35,672 bases of DNA from Kiritimatiellota bacterium. Lineage in GTDB: Bacteria > Verrucomicrobiota > Lentisphaeria > Oligosphaerales > JAADHN01. A model generated the notes under the pieces. That model did not search any database. It saw only the letters and a list, made by a program, of their open reading frames with translations, and was not told the origin of the DNA. A program made the position numbers and the translations under genes. Position 1 is the stretch's first letter. The number at the start of each line of letters is the position of its first letter. This document shows positions 16,381-24,190 of the stretch, piece by piece. The stretch spans positions 1-35,672 of the forward strand of contig JAADHN010000048.1 in the NCBI GenBank assembly GCA_013151865.1. Reading direction: 5' to 3'.

Positions 16381-18672
16381 TCAACGCTTGAGTGATTCGT
16401 TCGTATCGGAGGCGGTTGCGAAGACTGATTTCAGAGTGTCTGCCGTCACGCGCGTCAGCCAGATTCGGGTACGGTCGTTCGGCGTACGCAGCCCGATTCG
16501 GCCGTCGAACGTGCGGAATGTGCTGCTGAAATTCCGGGTCGATCCGGGGTAGTCCAGTAGTGCTTTCGAGTAGAAGTCGACTACCGGAACACGGAGTTTG
16601 AAGGCCAGTTCCTTGATGAGCAGCGCCGCCTCGCGAATCGTCGCGGGCTCGACCCCCGGAATCGGGGGCAGGGTGCACAGGACGGGGGTGCAGCCCGCGG
16701 CTTGAACAGCTTCGGCGAGGAAGAGCAGGTCGAGGCACAATTCCACGGGTCGGCGGCCGGCTTTCAGGTCTGCGGCGCCCACCGCCCAGAGTACTGCGCT
16801 CCCCTGCTTGGCCGTGGCCGGCGCCAGCAGGGCGAATTTTCGCAGGCGCCGTACCGACCCGACAAGATCGGGCGAGTCCACGCCGTAATAGTCGACAGGG
16901 ACGCCCAACAGTTCGGTAAGTCCGGTCTCGGGTCGGACCAAGGCGTCGGGCGCCGAGGCCACCGCCCAGAAATCGTCGACCACCGCGAGTCGTGTCGACC
17001 TCGAAGGGCTGTGCACGCCGCGAGGCTGTTCGCGGTTGGCGGGGTTCGCCAGGGGGCGCAGCACGGCCGGGACACCATCGGCAAAAAGGCGATTGCCCCG
17101 CAGGATCAATGGAGGGACGGGGCGGTCCGGACGAAGCAATTCAACGATGACCGGCCGTACTGCGGGAACGGCGCCACCGGCCTCGAGGTGCAAGACCAGG
17201 AGGCGGGCGCCACCCAGGGGGACGCGCAGGGACCGTATGCCGTGGTCCGGTGATTCAAGCGGGACCGTCCCGGAAGAGAGGGGCTGGTCACTGCTGTCGC
17301 GGGTTTCCCAGCGCACGGCGTCGCTTCGCGCGAACGCCGGAGCCAGGGGGGGCGGCACGTCCAAGACGGCGCATGAGGCGGTCAAAGGAGCGTCGGGCGG
17401 CAGCACAGCGGGCAAGTTCCGGAGTTCGAGCACGGGCGCCGCCAACCGGACCGGACCCCAAATGGTGTGCCCGGGCAGCGAGACTGTGGCTCGGGCGCCG
17501 GCCTCGTCCTGTGCGGTCAGTGTCAGGCTCGGCAGTTTGCAGCCAGGAAAGAGCATACAAGACACCGGAAGTCCAACGGCATTTCGTCCCCCGGCAGCAA
17601 GGGCTTGTGAACGGATGGCGCCCCTGCTGTAGGACCGACCGCGTCCCACCGCGTTGAGTGCCAGGGCGTTGGCGCCGGTCTGCGTGAAAACCCAGCGTTC
17701 GAGTTGCCGAATTTCGAGGCCCGGGTGCAGGGCCTTCTTTCGGCGTTCGATTCGCAGAGCGGGTGGGCGGCGGGTGGGGAAGAGGCGTTCGGACTGAAGG
17801 GCGGCGGGTGGGGTGTCTCCCTGTTGCCAGGAAAGGGCGGGGATGTTTTCGCCACTGCGCTGATACACGAAGAAATCGAGCCGGTGAAAGCCGGGCGCGA
17901 GGTCGAGCGGCCTGCTGAAGCGGGTCCCCTTATCGGGCGGCAGTCCTTCTTTCCAGCCCACGATGAAGGCGTCATCCACAAAGAGGAACCAGGCAGTGTT
18001 GAGGGCCCCGGCGCCGAAGCGTACGGCGGCCTTCTTTTCGAGCCGCAGTTCGGTTTCCCAGTGCAGGACGGCGGTATAGCGCTCGGGTGGCGAAGCCCAT
18101 TTGTCGTATGGAAGTTCAGGAGTGATTCCAGGCGTCCAGATGGTGTAGCGGAACCCGGTTTTGGCCACGGCTTCGAGTCGCAGCATTTCGCGTCCGAGGA
18201 AGGGACGGGTTCGGTATCGGGCCAGTCTGCGGGTGAGCGCCACGGGCGTCCGTCCGACGGGGGGGGGGAGCGTTGCCGCCGGAGTCGGCGGCTTCCCGGC
18301 CCGGGTCAGATAGAGTTCCACGCTGAGAGGCGGGCGCCGAGTGCTGCGGGCCTGTCGATAAGCTGCGCCTGCTGTGTGGCGGGAAATATGGAGTTCGACG
18401 CCGACCGTACGCCCCTGGAATTGGATTGGGCGTGCGGCGACGGGTTTCCCATCCGTGGTAAACGCCGCAACCGCCGCGTTGGTTGCGCTGAATTCTTCGG
18501 GTAGGTCGACTCGCAGGGTATGGGATTTGGGGGCGGCCGGCGCGACCAGAATACGAAAGTCGGCGTCGGGCACACGCCATGCCGAAGCCGACGTCGCGAC
18601 GGGCGGCGGCGCCCCCCGAATGGCGGCACTCACAGAAAGGACGGCGGCCAGGGCGAGGACGTCAGTTCTCAT
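16381..18672 (-). CDS. Secreted protein with PA14-like and degenerate SGNH-hydrolase-like domains
   Basis: The product is 763 residues. The ATG at 18672 overlaps the end of the ATPase gene by 11 nt, follows GAGG and starts a signal peptide (MRTDVLALAAVLSVSAAIRG). Residues about 170-290 have a PA14/GLEYA-like pattern (paired WETELRLEKKAAVRFG, FLFVDDAFIVGW, LAPGFHRLDFFVYQ). A beta-rich middle follows. Residues about 555-760 align in order with the SGNH/GDSL blocks, but the key residues are changed: block I reads VVDDF in place of GDS, block III reads VGAAD in place of GxND, and the DxxH block reads DGRIGL. If the alignment holds, the domain is not an active esterase and may bind glycan instead. 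It lies between the assembly ATPase and the glycosyltransferase, so a periplasmic role in polymer handling is inferred. Confidence 0.75.
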   Translation of the reverse strand: MRTDVLALAAVLSVSAAIRGAPPPVATSASAWRVPDADFRILVAPAAPKSHTLRVDLPEEFSATNAAVAAFTTDGKPVAARPIQFQGRTVGVELHISRHTAGAAYRQARSTRRPPLSVELYLTRAGKPPTPAATLPPPVGRTPVALTRRLARYRTRPFLGREMLRLEAVAKTGFRYTIWTPGITPELPYDKWASPPERYTAVLHWETELRLEKKAAVRFGAGALNTAWFLFVDDAFIVGWKEGLPPDKGTRFSRPLDLAPGFHRLDFFVYQRSGENIPALSWQQGDTPPAALQSERLFPTRRPPALRIERRKKALHPGLEIRQLERWVFTQTGANALALNAVGRGRSYSRGAIRSQALAAGGRNAVGLPVSCMLFPGCKLPSLTLTAQDEAGARATVSLPGHTIWGPVRLAAPVLELRNLPAVLPPDAPLTASCAVLDVPPPLAPAFARSDAVRWETRDSSDQPLSSGTVPLESPDHGIRSLRVPLGGARLLVLHLEAGGAVPAVRPVIVELLRPDRPVPPLILRGNRLFADGVPAVLRPLANPANREQPRGVHSPSRSTRLAVVDDFWAVASAPDALVRPETGLTELLGVPVDYYGVDSPDLVGSVRRLRKFALLAPATAKQGSAVLWAVGAADLKAGRRPVELCLDLLFLAEAVQAAGCTPVLCTLPPIPGVEPATIREAALLIKELAFKLRVPVVDFYSKALLDYPGSTRNFSSTFRTFDGRIGLRTPNDRTRIWLTRVTADTLKSVFATASDTNESLKR

Positions 18673-20470
18673 TGTCCTCGGGCACTTCATAGGTGAGGTC
18701 GAGGGTGCTGGTGATCCGGGTGACTTCCTCGATGGTGGTAAAGCCGGCCTGTACCTTGACCCAGCCGTCGTCGCGTAAAGTTCGCATACCGTGCTCCCGT
18801 GCCTCGTGGCGGAGTTGACTGGTGGAGGCGTGACGGCTGACCATATCCTGGATGTTCTCGTCCAGCAGGAAGATTTCGAAAACGGCCACGCGTCCCCGGT
18901 AGCCCGTATAGTTGCACTCGATACACCCCTTGCCCTTCCAGGCATGGACTTCTTCGGGTGCGATGCCGAGACTTCGGGCCATCTGCGCCCGGAGTCTCGG
19001 GTTGATCTCCGTTTGTTTTTCCTTGCAGTGCGGACAGATGCGACGGACGAGGCGCTGGGCCAGGGACGCCACCAGGGACGCGGCGACCAGGAAGGGCTCG
19101 ATCCCCATGTCGATCAGGCGATTTACCGCCCCGACCGAGTCATTGGTATGCAGCGTACTGAGAACCAAGTGTCCGGTCATGGCCGACCGAATGGCGATTT
19201 CGGCGGTTTCGGCATCCCGGATCTCGCCCACGAGGATGATGTCCGGGTCATGCCGGAGGATCGAACGCAGGCCGCGGGCGAACGTGAGTCCGATGTCCGC
19301 CCGGATTTGGATTTGCGATGTGCCTTCGAGTACGTACTCGACCGGATCTTCGACCGTGATGATCTTCCGTTCCGGGCTGTCGGCTTTCACTTTGGCCAGG
19401 GCGGCGTAGAGGGTGGTGGTTTTTCCGCTCCCGGTGGGGCCGGTTACCAAGATGATCCCGTGGGGCAGTTTGACGAGTTTTTCGAGGATGACCCGCTGTT
19501 GCCGGTCCAGACCGAGCTGCTCCATTTCGAGGAAAATTGAGGCACGGTTGAGGATCCGGAGACAGAGCGTTTCGCCGAAACGCGTGGGCAGGATGGAGAC
19601 ACGCAAGTCGAAGTCTTCCTCTCCCACGCGGACGCGGATACGGCCGTCGTGGGGAAGGCGATGCTCGGCGATGTTCAAGTCCGCCATGACTTTAAGCCGG
19701 GCGACAATGGCTTCATGGAGTTCGCGCAGGCCCGGTGGGGTGGGAATGTCGCGCAACATACCGTCGATGCGATATCGGAGTCGGACCGTATCCTCGAACG
19801 GCTCGATATGGATGTCGGTCGTGTCCATTTCGAGCGCCTCGACGAGCATCTGGTTCACCAGATGGGTGATCGATGCGTCGTCCTCGGTTTCCGTCGTGGT
19901 GAGATCCTGGCCGGCGGTGCTTTCGAACCGAACGGCATCTGCGGCGCGGCCCAATCCCCGATCCTGGCGTATTTGCAGTACGGTTTCCGCGCCCAGTCCG
20001 TAGATATTCTTGAGGGTGCGGGCGATGTCCTTGGGGCCCGCGATGCAGGGATCCAAGCGCAACCCAAGCAGGAGGCGCAAGTTCTGCCGGTCCCGTACCG
20101 ACGGAGGGGAGGAAAAGGCGGCGCGAAGTGTGCCGCGGGAGATGGAAATCGGCACGAATTTATAGTGGAGCGCGACTTTGGCCGGGACCTTCTTGGCCGC
20201 GTCTTCTCCGAGTTCGGTTTCGCTGAGTACCATGAACGGCAGCGCATTCGTCTCGGCCACGGCGCGGAAGACGTCCTCCTCCGAGGCGATGCCCAAATCC
20301 ATGACCGCCTGGTGGCTCGGAATGGCGGCGCGCCGCATCCGCCGCCGGGCGGTTTCAGCTTGTTCCGCGGTGATCACATCCTTGTCCACCAGCAGTGACA
20401 GGAGGTCGCCGCCGGAGGGCGAGACGAGCGTGCGTTCTTCGGATATTTCGTTGGGAGGTGGGGCGCTCAT
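18662..20470 (-). CDS. gspE: GspE/PilB-type secretion or pilus assembly ATPase
   Basis: The product is 602 residues, starting at the ATG at 20470; a TTG two codons upstream is the alternative. Residues about 20-165 form the MshEN-type N-terminal domain (LLSLLVDKDVITAEQAE), a fold that in some relatives binds c-di-GMP. The motor domain carries Walker A GPTGSGKTTT (344-353), an Asp box at EDPVEYVLEG (375-384), Walker B ILVGEIRDAETAE (412-424), a His box (STLHTND), and the zinc-binding pairs CPHC (479-482) and CIEC (516-519) typical of GspE and PilB. It powers polymerisation of pilins or pseudopilins at the inner membrane. It starts 15 nt after the PilP/GspC-like gene and overlaps the next gene. 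All catalytic motifs are intact. I cannot decide between T2SS and T4P assignment from this protein alone. Confidence 0.96.
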   Translation of the reverse strand: MSAPPPNEISEERTLVSPSGGDLLSLLVDKDVITAEQAETARRRMRRAAIPSHQAVMDLGIASEEDVFRAVAETNALPFMVLSETELGEDAAKKVPAKVALHYKFVPISISRGTLRAAFSSPPSVRDRQNLRLLLGLRLDPCIAGPKDIARTLKNIYGLGAETVLQIRQDRGLGRAADAVRFESTAGQDLTTTETEDDASITHLVNQMLVEALEMDTTDIHIEPFEDTVRLRYRIDGMLRDIPTPPGLRELHEAIVARLKVMADLNIAEHRLPHDGRIRVRVGEEDFDLRVSILPTRFGETLCLRILNRASIFLEMEQLGLDRQQRVILEKLVKLPHGIILVTGPTGSGKTTTLYAALAKVKADSPERKIITVEDPVEYVLEGTSQIQIRADIGLTFARGLRSILRHDPDIILVGEIRDAETAEIAIRSAMTGHLVLSTLHTNDSVGAVNRLIDMGIEPFLVAASLVASLAQRLVRRICPHCKEKQTEINPRLRAQMARSLGIAPEEVHAWKGKGCIECNYTGYRGRVAVFEIFLLDENIQDMVSRHASTSQLRHEAREHGMRTLRDDGWVKVQAGFTTIEEVTRITSTLDLTYEVPEDNEN

Positions 20471-20485
20471 GGGCAAATTCGAAAT

Positions 20486-21166
20486 TCAGGGAAGCAGGAT
20501 TTTCTTCTGTTGGCTGAAGGCGATTCTGAAGACCCGGCCCTGTGGGTCGGTCACGACGAGTGTCTTGCTGTCAAAGTCTTTCACGGAGAACTCACCCAGC
20601 TTGTCACCGGGCAACAGGTACTGCAGTTTGTTGGTTTTGAGTTCACGCACGAGGGCCAAGCGCTTGCCCGAGCCGGTGGTGATGCAGCCTTGATACTGAA
20701 CGATGCGGACGACTTTCGGTTTCGGTTTGGGCTTCGGCTTTGGAGCGACGGCTTTGGCCGTCTTGGCTGCGGGTTTCTTGGCTGCGGGTCGGGGTTTCTT
20801 GCCGGTGCCCGGCTTTTTGGCAAACGGATTGGGGATGCCTCCTCGCTTGCCGGTTTTGGTCGTCTTGAGCCTGGGTCTCTTTTTCCATGGTTTGGTCGGT
20901 TTTCTGGCCTCCGGGACTTTCAGCACGAAAAAGAAGGGATGCTGGTTCATGTGCGGCGGGGGCAATTCCTGTTTGAAGGCAAAGGCAGTTTCCATGTTGA
21001 TGAGAGAGGTGACCCGGTCGCGATGCTTGGTGGCCTGCACGCTCCCCTCGCCGCCGCCGAAGAGGCCGAGCAGCCAATTCACGCCGAGGCCCAGCAGAAT
21101 AAGGACCATGGCCCAAAAGAAGGTCTTTTCCCAATTGGTACAGGCCCGTTGGAGGAGTTTTTTCAT
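20486..21166 (-). CDS. PilP/GspC-like inner-membrane protein with Lys/Pro-rich linker
   Basis: The product is 226 residues; MKKLLQRACTNWEKTFF at the ATG at 21166 gives a normal membrane-anchor start, whereas 20 further in-frame codons upstream look non-coding. One span lies at about 18-37. A long basic linker (about 85-155) is built of Lys, Pro and Ala and includes KPKPKPKPK, recalling the rigid periplasm-spanning arm of TonB. The C-terminal 70 residues (VRIVQYQGCITTGSGKRLALVREL, then YLLPGDKLGEF, then VTDPQGRVFRIAF) match the beta fold of PilP and the GspC HR domain, which contacts the N0 domain of the secretin. It lies 15 nt before the ATPase gene. Assignment rests on position and fold pattern, as sequence in this family is weakly conserved. 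Confidence 0.75.
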   Translation of the reverse strand: MKKLLQRACTNWEKTFFWAMVLILLGLGVNWLLGLFGGGEGSVQATKHRDRVTSLINMETAFAFKQELPPPHMNQHPFFFVLKVPEARKPTKPWKKRPRLKTTKTGKRGGIPNPFAKKPGTGKKPRPAAKKPAAKTAKAVAPKPKPKPKPKVVRIVQYQGCITTGSGKRLALVRELKTNKLQYLLPGDKLGEFSVKDFDSKTLVVTDPQGRVFRIAFSQQKKILLP

Positions 21167-21340
21167 TGTTTTGAATCCGCGATGGCTCCGCTCTGCCGCC
21201 TGAGTTTCCCGCGTCCCCGCGGGCACACCCGCCGAACTTGCGGGTCAACGCCATTTCAGGGCGACCTGCCGGGAACAAGGTCTTGTTGCCCGAAGGCCGG
21301 GCCGCGTCGAAGGCGACAGGTCGCTTCCAGCCGACCGGCC
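21167..21340 (-). other. 174-bp leader between PilO-like and PilP-like genes
   Basis: This is the longest gap inside the machine genes, and no reading frame is supported in it. Most of it is taken up by the nested inverted repeats at 21261-21324, listed separately. The rest, next to the PilP-like start, carries nothing that I recognise. Confidence 0.5.
21261..21324 (-). repeat. Nested inverted-repeat element between PilO-like and PilP-like genes
   Basis: The ends form a perfect 8-bp inverted repeat, GCGACCTG at 21261-21268 and CAGGTCGC at 21317-21324. Inside lie AACAAG-gt-CTTGTT (21274-21287) and GCCCG-aaggc-CGGGC (21288-21302), the latter also able to form a UUCG-capped loop in minus-strand RNA. 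Three paired elements in 64 bp are hard to explain by base composition alone. REP-like repeat, RNA stability element and attenuator are all possible; no T-run supports a terminator. Confidence 0.55.
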
Positions 21341-22246
21341 TCAAGCGCCGGGCGGAACGTTCACTTTTTCCGCGGCGGGCCCGGAGATTTTCTGGCCGAT
21401 GCGGAAAAACGCACTACACTCCACCGTGACCTCGATTCGGTCCAACTGCCGTACGGCGAGGGTGGGGACAACTTTCTTGATTTCCATTCGTGAGATAGGA
21501 TAGAAACGCGGTTTTTTTGTTTTTGGATCTTGGCCGTGAAGCGCCCGGAGGAACTCGCAGAAGTCCTCGACTTTGCCGACCAGAGTCATCCGCACCGGGA
21601 TTTCGAGGAGATAGGGTTCTTTGTCTTTTGTATTTAGGAAATACCCGCGGACCGGCAACACGGTCAGCTTGGAGGCCAGCAGGTATTTTCGTCCTTCCGT
21701 GGCGACGCGAACCTTGGGGTCGCGACTGGGCATCAGCCGTCGATCGAGGGCCAGATCCATCAGGTCTTCGAGCGTCCAAAGCTGAAGCATCAATTGGTAG
21801 GTGTATGGGGAATCGGTATTCTCCCCAAGACCCAATTCTTGCTCGGCCAGGATGACGCCGCGACTGCGCATTCTCCGGTCGAAATCGTCGTACTCGCTCT
21901 GGAAGTCAAGACGACTCACTGCATTGCGAAAGTCCTCGGTCAAATCGTAGAAGGCGCCGATTCGTCGCGTAAACATGGCCGTGCACTGCGCGAGCGTTTC
22001 CTCGGAGAGCTGCTTGATTCGCTTGAGTTCCCGGTCTTTTTCTTCGCGCAACGAGCCCAAGCGCTCTGGGTCGATCGTCCATCCGGTCTTCTTGAGTTTG
22101 GTTTCGTTATCGGCGACGTCCTGGCGGGCGATGCCGACGTCTTCGAGCAAAGGTCGGATGAGAAAGATGAACACCACCACCGCTCCGAGCACGGCGAGGG
22201 CGAACAGCTTAGCCATGGTCTTGTGTTGTTCGGGCCAGGGCCTCAC
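21341..22246 (-). CDS. pilO: PilO/GspM-like alignment protein
   Basis: I favour the GTG at 22246 (301 residues). It overlaps the preceding stop as GTGA and has AAGGA six nt upstream; the ATG at 22216 (291 residues) has no ribosome-binding site but is the alternative. The order is a short cytoplasmic tail, one membrane span (LFALAVLGAVVVFIFLIRPLL, about 14-34), a coiled coil (about 40-95, many Glu/Lys/Arg heptads), then a periplasmic alpha/beta domain ending in RIEVTVECSAFFR. This is the layout of PilO, which pairs with PilN to align PilM with the PilP-secretin part of the machine. The GKVEDFCEFLRAL stretch fits the ferredoxin-like PilO core. The function is assigned by topology and by its place right after PilM-PilN. 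Confidence 0.82.
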   Translation of the reverse strand: MRPWPEQHKTMAKLFALAVLGAVVVFIFLIRPLLEDVGIARQDVADNETKLKKTGWTIDPERLGSLREEKDRELKRIKQLSEETLAQCTAMFTRRIGAFYDLTEDFRNAVSRLDFQSEYDDFDRRMRSRGVILAEQELGLGENTDSPYTYQLMLQLWTLEDLMDLALDRRLMPSRDPKVRVATEGRKYLLASKLTVLPVRGYFLNTKDKEPYLLEIPVRMTLVGKVEDFCEFLRALHGQDPKTKKPRFYPISRMEIKKVVPTLAVRQLDRIEVTVECSAFFRIGQKISGPAAEKVNVPPGA

Positions 22247-24108
22247 TCGGCATCCTTTCCTTTTTCCGGCTTGGGCGGGTGGACATCCAGCTCGGCAAAC
22301 GGCATGCGCAAAACAAAGGCCTTGTACCGTTCGCCGCCAGCCCGGCGGGTGGTGTACAGGAGTTTTTCCCACGGGAGAAAAATGTCTTCGCGCGCGGCAC
22401 GTTCGCTGTCCGGGAAGAGGTCCACGTTCCGGAAGAGCGGGCGTTTATCCTTCGAGGTGTTGAGCTTTTCGATGATTTTCTTGACGCCCCGGTAGGGGTC
22501 GACAGGCTGGATGCGCGTGTAGACTGCGGCGATCATAGTCGTAACGGGCCTGATATAGGGGAGTTTGATCCGTACGGGGTAGGGGTCGGGCAGACCGGTA
22601 TCGTCGGCCGCAGAAGTTCCGGCGGATGCAGCTCCGAATCCCATCCCCATCAGAGGGGAGCCCGCCCCGGGTTTGGGGGCGGTGGGTTTCTTGGGTTTTT
22701 CTTCTTTCTGCTTGCCGGCTTCGTAAGAGTCACGGTCCGCCAGATAAACAAACCAGTCGTCCGGCCCCCGGGCCTCGGCCAGCTTTTCGATGGCGGCAAG
22801 GAACCGTCGGGCCCGGTTGCCTTTTTCCACGAACGGCAACAGGAGTTTCTCCCGGTGTTCGATGTCATTGTTCAGGCTGTCGATCTGCTTGATGAGCTGA
22901 GCGCACTGGTCCAATTCCAGCATTCTTGCCTGGAGTCGTTCCTTTTCCACGGTCAGGGCCTGATAGGAATAGAACAACCCCCCCGCCATGAGGAGAATGG
23001 CGAGTGCGGTGGCGGTGTAGAGATAGCCGACCGAATGCCTGCGGAGGTTCATCCAACGCACGCTGTCCGGCGCAAGGGAGATTCGGGCGTGTGCCGCCCC
23101 CATTCCCTGAAGGGCCAAGCCGAACGCGACCATAAAAACGGGATCGCGTCGGCCTTCGCCGGGGGCCTCGACGGGCACGCCGACGACCTTGGATTCGCAA
23201 CCGAATGTCCGGCCCAAGAAATCGGCCAGACCCGTGAGTTTGGCGCCGCCTCCGGCAAGCCCGATGCGTTCGAACATTTTCCGGGCGATCTCGGGGGAAG
23301 CCTGGGATCGCCAGTGCTCGACGGCGGTGCGGAGTTCTTTTTCGAGAAGCTTGGCGGCCTGAAAGAGCGGAGAGGCCGGGTCGGCCGGGTTGAGGCGTGC
23401 GTTCCGCTTGGCCTGTTCCACGATTTCTTCGCCGCCCTTAAGATGCTGGGCCAAGGCTTGGTTGAATTTCTCGCTGCCGAAAAGGAGACTGGTGACGAAG
23501 ATGGGGTGCCCGCCGTTGAGGACCACCATCGTGGTGTTCTCGATCCCAATGTCCAGCAAGAGTTGCGGTCCACTCGATTTCGATTCTTCTGGGTAGAGGT
23601 GACAGTATGCGTTGGCGAGAGCCAGTCCGTTCATGGCGAAATCGCGCACCCAAATGCCGATGTCGCGGAATTGTCGGGCCTGCTCATCGACCACGGATTG
23701 GCGGCAGATGCCGATGAGGACCGGGTTCTTGTGGTTCTTGGTCGCCGGCAGGCGGTGATAGCCGAAAAGGAACGGTTCGTCGGACAGGCCGGCCAGTTGC
23801 TGGGTTTCGAATGCGACCATCTCGTCCAGGGCCTCGCCCGAGCCCTCGGGAAAATCCGAGATTTGCGTGGTGGCGAGATACTGGGGAACGCCGACCGTAT
23901 ACTCCCCCCCGACCAGTCCGACCTGCTCAAGCCACGGCTTCAGTTGAGCCAAGATCTCGTCCGGGCTCAGAAGTCCCTCTTCCTGGCAATCGAGGAGATG
24001 GCATTCGACCGTTTCGGGCGTGTCCGAACTGCCGGAAAGGGCCACGACTTTGACCGTGCCCTGGCCGATGTCGAGTCCGATCGTGGGTTTTGTCTTGATG
24101 AAGCCCAT
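22243..24108 (-). CDS. pilM: PilM-PilN fusion: actin-like ATPase joined to a membrane alignment protein
   Basis: The product is 621 residues from the ATG at 24108; the open 20 codons upstream look non-coding. Residues 1-345 are a PilM/FtsA-type actin fold with phosphate-1 GLDIGQGTVK (11-20), phosphate-2 LLDIGIENT (184-192) and the adenosine motif GLAGGGAKLTGL (283-294). A PilN-like part follows: a short cytoplasmic tail with RWMNLRRHS, one span at about 361-382, a coiled coil to about 450, and a periplasmic domain interrupted by a Lys/Pro then Gly/Met/Ala-rich linker. In most bacteria PilM and PilN are separate, and PilM grips the PilN tail, so the fusion fixes that contact. Unlike a plain PilM (about 350 residues), there is no stop or start near the junction. 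It is coupled to the PilO-like gene by a 4-nt overlap. Confidence 0.9.
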   Translation of the reverse strand: MGFIKTKPTIGLDIGQGTVKVVALSGSSDTPETVECHLLDCQEEGLLSPDEILAQLKPWLEQVGLVGGEYTVGVPQYLATTQISDFPEGSGEALDEMVAFETQQLAGLSDEPFLFGYHRLPATKNHKNPVLIGICRQSVVDEQARQFRDIGIWVRDFAMNGLALANAYCHLYPEESKSSGPQLLLDIGIENTTMVVLNGGHPIFVTSLLFGSEKFNQALAQHLKGGEEIVEQAKRNARLNPADPASPLFQAAKLLEKELRTAVEHWRSQASPEIARKMFERIGLAGGGAKLTGLADFLGRTFGCESKVVGVPVEAPGEGRRDPVFMVAFGLALQGMGAAHARISLAPDSVRWMNLRRHSVGYLYTATALAILLMAGGLFYSYQALTVEKERLQARMLELDQCAQLIKQIDSLNNDIEHREKLLLPFVEKGNRARRFLAAIEKLAEARGPDDWFVYLADRDSYEAGKQKEEKPKKPTAPKPGAGSPLMGMGFGAASAGTSAADDTGLPDPYPVRIKLPYIRPVTTMIAAVYTRIQPVDPYRGVKKIIEKLNTSKDKRPLFRNVDLFPDSERAAREDIFLPWEKLLYTTRRAGGERYKAFVLRMPFAELDVHPPKPEKGKDAE

Positions 24109-24190
24109 GGGGTTGTCTTTTAACGGTCCCCTAACTTTCGCCAGTCCCGGAAGTTGCGTCGTGCGCAACGGTATTCCGGGGTTCGGGCGG

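Noticed and set aside
14966-16552. 528-codon plus-strand reading frame opposite the glycosyltransferase
   Set aside because: It is antisense to a gene with intact DAED, TED and QxxRW motifs and has no ribosome-binding site or recognisable domain.
22279-24123. 614-codon plus-strand reading frame opposite the PilM-PilN gene
   Set aside because: The minus-strand frame has clear family motifs. High-GC codon bias leaves the opposite strand open, and the plus-strand translation resembles no family.
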